Below are positions 5,495-9,432 of a stretch of DNA of 9,432 nucleotides, one piece after another (positions within the stretch are counted from its first letter, which is position 1; each line of letters begins with the position of its first letter). The notes under the pieces are model-generated. The model saw only the letters and a list, made by a program, of their open reading frames with translations, did not search any database and was not told where the DNA came from. The position numbers and the translations under genes are program-made. The stretch is from Firmicutes bacterium UBA3871 (GTDB lineage: Bacteria; Bacillota; Clostridia; Peptostreptococcales; Anaerovoracaceae). Location: NCBI GenBank assembly GCA_002392265.1, contig DGGP01000116.1, positions 1 to 9,432 of the forward strand, given 5' to 3'.

Positions 5495-6442
5495 ATGAGT
5501 TTTTCACTTGATGTAAAAAACGAGCTCGCGCATGTGATGCCGGAAAAGAAATGCTGTATGCTGGCGGAAATAGCCGGTTTTATCAGGATGTGCGGCACAA
5601 TCAGCCCGGTTGGCGGCGGAAAGATGAAGCTGATGCTCATCACCGAAAACCCTGCCACCTTGCGTCACTATAAAAAGTTAATAAAAGAGTACTACGACGT
5701 GGACGCAAATATCGAGGTAGGCGAAGCCGCGGGACCAAAGCGCGGGAAAATCTACGTTTTGACAATGGATGACCGTGCGGACCAGCTGGCGGAGCCGATA
5801 CTCAGAGAGACCGGAATGCTGCTTGTCCGGGGCGGAATGAACTATTTCAGCGACGGTATCTATGATACCCTGACAAAGTCGAAATGCTGCCGCAAGGCAT
5901 ATCTGCGGGGTCTTTTCCTCGGTTCGGGCACGATTTCGGACCCTCAGAAGTCGTATCAGCTCGAGTTTATATGTAGCAGCCGTGTGCTCGCAGCGGATAT
6001 CAGAAAGCTCATCAATACATTTGTCGATTTGAAACCGAAAATCGCAAGCAGAGGCAAGAATTACATCGTTTATGTTCAGGAATCCGCACAGGTGGGCGAT
6101 ATGCTGAACATAATGGGTGCGCACAATCAGTTCTTTGAGCTTGAAGGCGTGCGCATGATGAAGGATGCGAGAAATCGTGCAAATCGAATCTCAAACTGCG
6201 ACAACGCAAACATGGATAAAACCCTGAATGCGGCGCAGAAACAGATTGAAGCGATAAAAAGGCTCACCGATGAAATCGGGATGAAGGGCCTGCCGGAAAA
6301 GCTGCGCGAGGTTGCTCAGAACAGACTCGACCATCCGGATGCTACGCTGCAGGAGCTCGCTGACATGATGGATCCGCCCATGAAAAAGTCCGGGCTGAAT
6401 CATCGCCTGCAAAAGCTTTTGGAGCTCGCCTCAAAATATTAA
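5495..6442 (+). CDS. whiA: DNA-binding protein WhiA
   Basis: 315 residues, full length. WhiA is a conserved Gram-positive protein that combines a degenerate LAGLIDADG homing-endonuclease fold with a C-terminal helix-turn-helix. In Streptomyces it is a sporulation transcription factor; in Bacillus it binds the nucleoid and influences cell division and chromosome segregation. The start MSFSLDVKNEL is canonical. The LAGLIDADG half-sites appear as AEIAGFIRMCGTIS (24-37) and AYLRGLFLGSGTISDP (135-150). The helix-turn-helix is at about 283-309 with the signature DPPMKKSGLNHRL. There is no Shine-Dalgarno match in the 21 bases between the kce stop and the ATG (AT-rich, GAAATTACAATAATTTAACA), and an in-frame TAA at 5489-5491 rules out an upstream start. 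Translation is therefore probably weak or dependent on kce. It is followed by a terminator. Confidence 0.96.
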   Translation: MSFSLDVKNELAHVMPEKKCCMLAEIAGFIRMCGTISPVGGGKMKLMLITENPATLRHYKKLIKEYYDVDANIEVGEAAGPKRGKIYVLTMDDRADQLAEPILRETGMLLVRGGMNYFSDGIYDTLTKSKCCRKAYLRGLFLGSGTISDPQKSYQLEFICSSRVLAADIRKLINTFVDLKPKIASRGKNYIVYVQESAQVGDMLNIMGAHNQFFELEGVRMMKDARNRANRISNCDNANMDKTLNAAQKQIEAIKRLTDEIGMKGLPEKLREVAQNRLDHPDATLQELADMMDPPMKKSGLNHRLQKLLELASKY

Positions 6443-6460
6443 AAAAACATAAAAAATATT

Positions 6461-6501
6461 GCGATAGCCGTTATCCGCAGGGTTTCGGCCATCGCTTTTT
6501 T
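6461..6501 (+). terminator. Intrinsic terminator after whiA
   Basis: GCGATAGCCG (6461-6470) pairs with CGGCCATCGC (6486-6495), nine of ten positions matched with one A-C mismatch, around a 15-base loop. It is followed by six T residues (6496-6501). It ends the kce-whiA transcription unit. Confidence 0.85.
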
Positions 6502-6502
6502 A

Positions 6503-6531
6503 TTGGCAAAGGGGCCCTGATGTAGTATAAT
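6503..6531 (+). promoter_or_regulatory. Sigma-A type promoter for the DUF308 operon
   Basis: TTGGCA (6503-6508), 17 bases, TATAAT (6526-6531): five of six and six of six matches with ideal spacing. The -35 box begins two bases after the T-tract of the whiA terminator. The predicted start is near 6538, leaving a leader of about 40 bases before ATG 6579. Confidence 0.75.
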
Positions 6532-6541
6532 AATTGTGTAT

Positions 6542-6551
6542 GTATGCATAC
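6542..6551. other. 10-bp perfect palindrome in the 5' leader
   Basis: GTATGCATAC is a perfect inverted repeat just downstream of the predicted start of transcription, a place where a repressor could act. It is short and no copy was noticed elsewhere in the window, so an operator role is only a possibility. Confidence 0.25.
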
Positions 6552-6578
6552 CAGAAACAGACTTTAGAGGTGAAATAA

Positions 6579-7328
6579 ATGCGAATTATTACAGCTTGCA
6601 GCGGAGTACTCATGATACTCACATCCATTTGGTGCTTTTTCCATGTAGGAAACACATTTTTGTCACTTGCGTTTGTCATAGGTGTGGCAATGGTTATCCA
6701 GGCATTTGGCGGGGTTTGCGCCTATATCGGTGCGAGAAACGAGTTTCTCAAATCCAGCTGGATACTGACGGATGCAATAGCTGTGGGAATACTCGGGGCA
6801 ATCGTTCTTTGTAACATGCTGAATGTTGATGCGATGATTACAATCTTTTTCAGCATGTGGTGCTTTTATTCGGGCCTTCACAGAACGGTCGCTTCGTCGC
6901 ATATGATGTGGAGCAAAGAAGAAGGGTGGCTGATTCCGCTGATTCTCGGTGCGGTTACACTGCTCTTCGGTGTATACGGATTCTTTAATATGGTGCTTCT
7001 TGCGCTTTCAAACATTATGATCGTAACGATTATTATGCTGATTCAGGGAGCAAATACTATCGCACTGGCAGTCAATATGCCGGGCAAGTACAAGATTTTT
7101 CCTCACGATCACGAGGCTTCAAAAGACGATGCGTCAAATCAGGACTTTACATTTACCGCAAAGGGAATTGTAAAGCCGGATTCGACACTTCCGGATTTCT
7201 CGTTCTCGGATGTGAGCGCAAAAATTGACGATGCGGCAGAGCTCGCAGCCGAAGACACGGTAGAGAGCATTGCCGAGGATATAAGTGAAATCTTCGACGA
7301 AGAAGAGGCAGAGGATGATAGAGAGTAA
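6579..7328 (+). CDS. DUF308/HdeD-like membrane protein with acidic C-terminal tail
   Basis: 249 residues. The first 165 form about six hydrophobic helices (approximately 3-21, 28-50, 60-79, 85-104, 117-136, 139-165). The pattern of paired helices with charged turns resembles the DUF308/HdeD-like family; HdeD in E. coli is linked to acid resistance, but the role in Firmicutes is unknown. After the last helix comes a soluble tail of about 80 residues. Its last 33 residues (217-249) contain 17 Asp or Glu and end EEEAEDDRE. The tail also has two similar patches, QDFTFTAKG and PDFSFSDVS. The ATG has AGAGGTGA (6566-6573) at suitable spacing. The 3' end overlaps the next gene by 14 bases, so the two membrane proteins are probably made together. 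Family assignment is moderate and function is not known. Confidence 0.7.
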   Translation: MRIITACSGVLMILTSIWCFFHVGNTFLSLAFVIGVAMVIQAFGGVCAYIGARNEFLKSSWILTDAIAVGILGAIVLCNMLNVDAMITIFFSMWCFYSGLHRTVASSHMMWSKEEGWLIPLILGAVTLLFGVYGFFNMVLLALSNIMIVTIIMLIQGANTIALAVNMPGKYKIFPHDHEASKDDASNQDFTFTAKGIVKPDSTLPDFSFSDVSAKIDDAAELAAEDTVESIAEDISEIFDEEEAEDDRE

Positions 7329-8385
7329 CGACAAAAAGACGAGGATAATTTCATATGTAATCATCGCGGGCATATTACTGACTGTTTGGTATATGCTCGA
7401 TTTGGTGTTGCTTACTTTCCTCATCGCTTTTCTTTTCTATCACATTGTCAGGGTTACAAAGAAACACTGTGACAAGGTAATGCCGATTAATATGCCCGAG
7501 GGCGTGATATTAACCGTTTCGTACGTGCTGTTTATATTCCTGATTGTGATGTTTGTCAGCGAGGGAATGCCTGTTGTAATCGGATGGTTCAGATCCCTTT
7601 CTTCAATATTCACAACCGTCAATATCACAGCATTTTATGCCGATCTCGACCCGCATCTGCGCGAGTTTCTTGAGTATATTGACCTTGGATCGGCAATACG
7701 CAGCATAGGAACATGGATTAGCAGCCAGATTGCCGAAATCAGCACGGTTACAATGGAGTTTCTGATCAACCTCTTTATCGCCCTGATTCTCGCATTCATC
7801 ATCCTCAGCGAGAGGAAACGCATAGTGAGATTCGGAGTGTCCATGTCCAACAGCCGCGGCAATTACGTGTATGAATACCTTTCAAACTTTGGAAAGAATT
7901 TCTGCGCCACATTCGGAAAGGTAATGAAGGTGCAGATTACAATTGCACTGGTAAACAGCTTGATTTCAATGATTGCTCTGGCAATCATGGGATTTCCGGG
8001 GATACCGGCGCTCGGAATCATGATTTTCTGCCTGGGTCTGGTACCTGTTGCGGGAGTTATTGTCAGCATGATTCCTCTTTCAATTATGGCTATTTCCATA
8101 GGCGGCATAATGAAGCTTGTGGAGGTTTTGATTATGATTTGCGTGCTGCATGCGATAGAGGCGTATGTGCTGAATCCAAAGCTGATGTCAAACAAGACAA
8201 AGCTTCCTGTCAGCTTTACTCTGATTATACTCCTCGTAGGACAGCACTATCTCGGTGTTTGGGGGCTTTTGATAGGCGTGCCTCTTTTCCTCTTCCTGAT
8301 GAATCTGCTCGAAGTGGATTATGAAAAGCAGGAGGAAGAGCACAAACACAAAAAAGGAAATGTAAATAATGCAGAAGGCAATTGA
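7315..8385 (+). CDS. AI-2E family (PerM/YtvI-type) membrane protein
   Basis: 356 residues from ATG 7315, chosen over ATG 7285 because AAGAGG (7303-7308) lies six bases upstream and the resulting short polar N-terminus before the first helix fits the family. This superfamily includes the autoinducer-2 exporter TqsA and a group of Firmicute and archaeal Na+(Li+)/H+ antiporters; the substrate here cannot be told from sequence. Two N-terminal helices (11-46) are followed by a third at 63-82, a soluble segment (about 85-145), then a hydrophobic segment at 147-164 and the C-terminal transport half. The signature HAIEAYVLNPKLM (279-291) and GVWGLLIGVPLFLFL (314-328) is clear. The C-terminus is short and charged (KQEEEHKHKK). 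It overlaps the preceding gene by 14 bases and the following one by 17, indicating a tightly coupled operon. Confidence 0.88.
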   Translation: MIESNDKKTRIISYVIIAGILLTVWYMLDLVLLTFLIAFLFYHIVRVTKKHCDKVMPINMPEGVILTVSYVLFIFLIVMFVSEGMPVVIGWFRSLSSIFTTVNITAFYADLDPHLREFLEYIDLGSAIRSIGTWISSQIAEISTVTMEFLINLFIALILAFIILSERKRIVRFGVSMSNSRGNYVYEYLSNFGKNFCATFGKVMKVQITIALVNSLISMIALAIMGFPGIPALGIMIFCLGLVPVAGVIVSMIPLSIMAISIGGIMKLVEVLIMICVLHAIEAYVLNPKLMSNKTKLPVSFTLIILLVGQHYLGVWGLLIGVPLFLFLMNLLEVDYEKQEEEHKHKKGNVNNAEGN

Positions 8386-9432
8386 CATTATAATCATAGG
8401 TGCAGGTGCTTCCGGTATGGCGGCGGCCATCACGGCTGCCAGAACCAACCCGCAGGCCTGCATTCTTATATTAGAGAAAAAGGAAGAGCCGGGCAAAAAG
8501 CTGCTTGCCACCGGAAACGGCAGGTGCAACATCACAAACTCGGCGTGCAAGGGATATCGCGAGGCTCTGCGCTTTTTTGAATCCACAGGTCTGCTGATTC
8601 GCGAAGAGGAAGCCGGCAGGATGTACCCATATACGGGAAAGGCCGGCGATGTGGTCAGGGCACTGGTTCGCACAGCCAAGGCTCTGGGCATAACTATTCT
8701 TTGCGGCGCAGCAGCAGAGTCTGTTTCAGGCACGGCTTCAGGCTACAGTGTAAGCCTGACTGACGGGCGTGAGTTTACCTGCAAGAGGCTTTTGATAGCA
8801 GCAGGCGGCAAGGCAGGGCCGCAGTATGGCACCAGCGGCGATGCGGGCAGGCTTGCAAGGAGCCTCGGCCACAGTCTGACAGCACTGGCACCGGCACTGA
8901 CAAGCATCGAGACCGAGCAAAGCGGCGACAGCATGAAAGGGCTCAGAGCAAAGGCGAGAGTCAGCCTCTACCTGACAAAGGGTGAAAATGAAGTGCTCCT
9001 GGGGAGCGAAGAGGGTGAAGTTCAGTTTACCGAAAAAGGCATATCGGGAATCTGCGTGTTTAACCTGAGCAGCCTCATCAGCCTTGCTGATGGGAAAGAG
9101 TTCGGAGATTATGAGGTAAGTCTCGATTTCGCAACCGACATGGACAGAAAAACCCTTGAAAGGTGCATAGACGAAAGATATGAAATCGAAGGAATGACTG
9201 CGGGAGAAATCCTTTCAGGAATAGTAGATGACAGAGTGGCGGAGCGAATATTGAGGCGTGCAGACGCAAATTCCGCAGAGCAGCTTTCGCAGTGCCTGAA
9301 GGACTACAGATTAAAGGTCTGTGGTGCGGGCGGATGGAAAAATGCTCAGGTGACTCGCGGCGGCGTGCCGGGAGCAGAGGTTGATCCCGAAACCATGGAA
9401 TCAAAGGTATCACCGGGACTTTATCTTTCGGG
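8369..9432 (+). CDS. FAD-dependent oxidoreductase, HI0933/BaiN (YhiN) family, 5' part
   Basis: The open frame runs from ATG 8369 to the window end without a stop; 354 residues are visible and the C-terminus is missing. AAGGAA (8354-8359) is the ribosome site. The N-terminal Rossmann motif is IIIGAGASGMAAA (8-20) with the acidic ribose-binding residue in LEKKEE, then the family motif GKKLLATGNGRCNITN (42-57). Further signatures are IAAGGKAGPQYGTSGDAG (143-160), GEVQFTEKGISGICVF (216-231) and AQVTRGGVPGAEV...TMESK (326-345). Family members are soluble flavoproteins; one clostridial member, BaiN, is implicated in bile acid dehydroxylation, but most have unknown substrates, so no specific reaction is claimed. 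The stretch between NITN and the next conserved FF..xGL is only about 12 residues, shorter than the roughly 35-40 I recall for many relatives; the reading frame is otherwise intact. It overlaps the AI-2E-family gene by 17 bases. Confidence 0.9.
   Translation, partial: MQKAIDIIIIGAGASGMAAAITAARTNPQACILILEKKEEPGKKLLATGNGRCNITNSACKGYREALRFFESTGLLIREEEAGRMYPYTGKAGDVVRALVRTAKALGITILCGAAAESVSGTASGYSVSLTDGREFTCKRLLIAAGGKAGPQYGTSGDAGRLARSLGHSLTALAPALTSIETEQSGDSMKGLRAKARVSLYLTKGENEVLLGSEEGEVQFTEKGISGICVFNLSSLISLADGKEFGDYEVSLDFATDMDRKTLERCIDERYEIEGMTAGEILSGIVDDRVAERILRRADANSAEQLSQCLKDYRLKVCGAGGWKNAQVTRGGVPGAEVDPETMESKVSPGLYLS

Noticed and set aside
6536..6814. 92-codon plus-strand frame overlapping the promoter and start of the DUF308 gene
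   Set aside because: It starts at the predicted transcription start without a ribosome site and encodes a Cys/Arg-rich sequence in an alternative frame of the membrane protein.
8188..8733. 181-codon minus-strand frame opposite the AI-2E-family and flavoprotein genes
   Set aside because: Both genes on the plus strand have firm family motifs in this region; the antisense product has no recognisable domain.

Overview
The window is a densely packed, single-direction (+ strand) piece of a bacterial chromosome. The gene set (RapZ/YvcJ, WhiA, MurB, a PHP-domain protein and a lysine-fermentation type Kce/BKACE enzyme), strong AGGAG-like ribosome sites and TTGACA/TATAAT promoters point to an anaerobic Firmicute of class Clostridia with moderate GC. 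A family such as Anaerovoracaceae (old 'Family XIII') or a relative is a guess from gene content only. Both window edges cut genes: thrB on the left and an HI0933/BaiN-type flavoprotein on the right.

Block 1 (1-4546) looks like one operon: thrB (3' end), an MgtC/SapB membrane protein, a Fic-fold protein with a destroyed active site, murB, a PHP-domain phosphoesterase, and rapZ. Genes overlap by 1-14 bases or are separated by a few bases up to 27, which suggests translational coupling. No terminator is visible inside the block. murB-PHP-rapZ is the front part of the Clostridia/Bacilli block murB-PHP-rapZ-yvcK-whiA, which links peptidoglycan precursor synthesis with nucleotide-sensing regulators.

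Block 2 (4547-6501) has a near-consensus extended -10 promoter, then kce/BKACE, whiA and an intrinsic terminator. The kce gene sits where yvcK is normally found, has a different codon style (AGA, GTA, ACA, GCA rich) and looks highly expressed. whiA follows 21 bases later with no recognisable Shine-Dalgarno sequence and seems to depend on the kce transcript.

Block 3 (6503-9432) starts with its own TTGGCA-N17-TATAAT promoter immediately after the terminator. It encodes a DUF308/HdeD-like six-helix membrane protein with a very acidic tail, an AI-2E/PerM-family membrane protein, and the start of an FAD-dependent HI0933/BaiN-type oxidoreductase. The successive overlaps are 14 and 17 bases.

The observations most worth following up are: (a) a six-cysteine CxxC array inserted in MurB and encoded by an 18-bp tandem duplication; (b) the Fic-fold pseudoenzyme next to murB, with the catalytic His, the anion-binding GNGR loop and the inhibitory Glu all replaced; (c) kce occupying the yvcK position between rapZ and whiA. 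I see no CRISPR, tRNA, rRNA, insertion sequence or phage genes.
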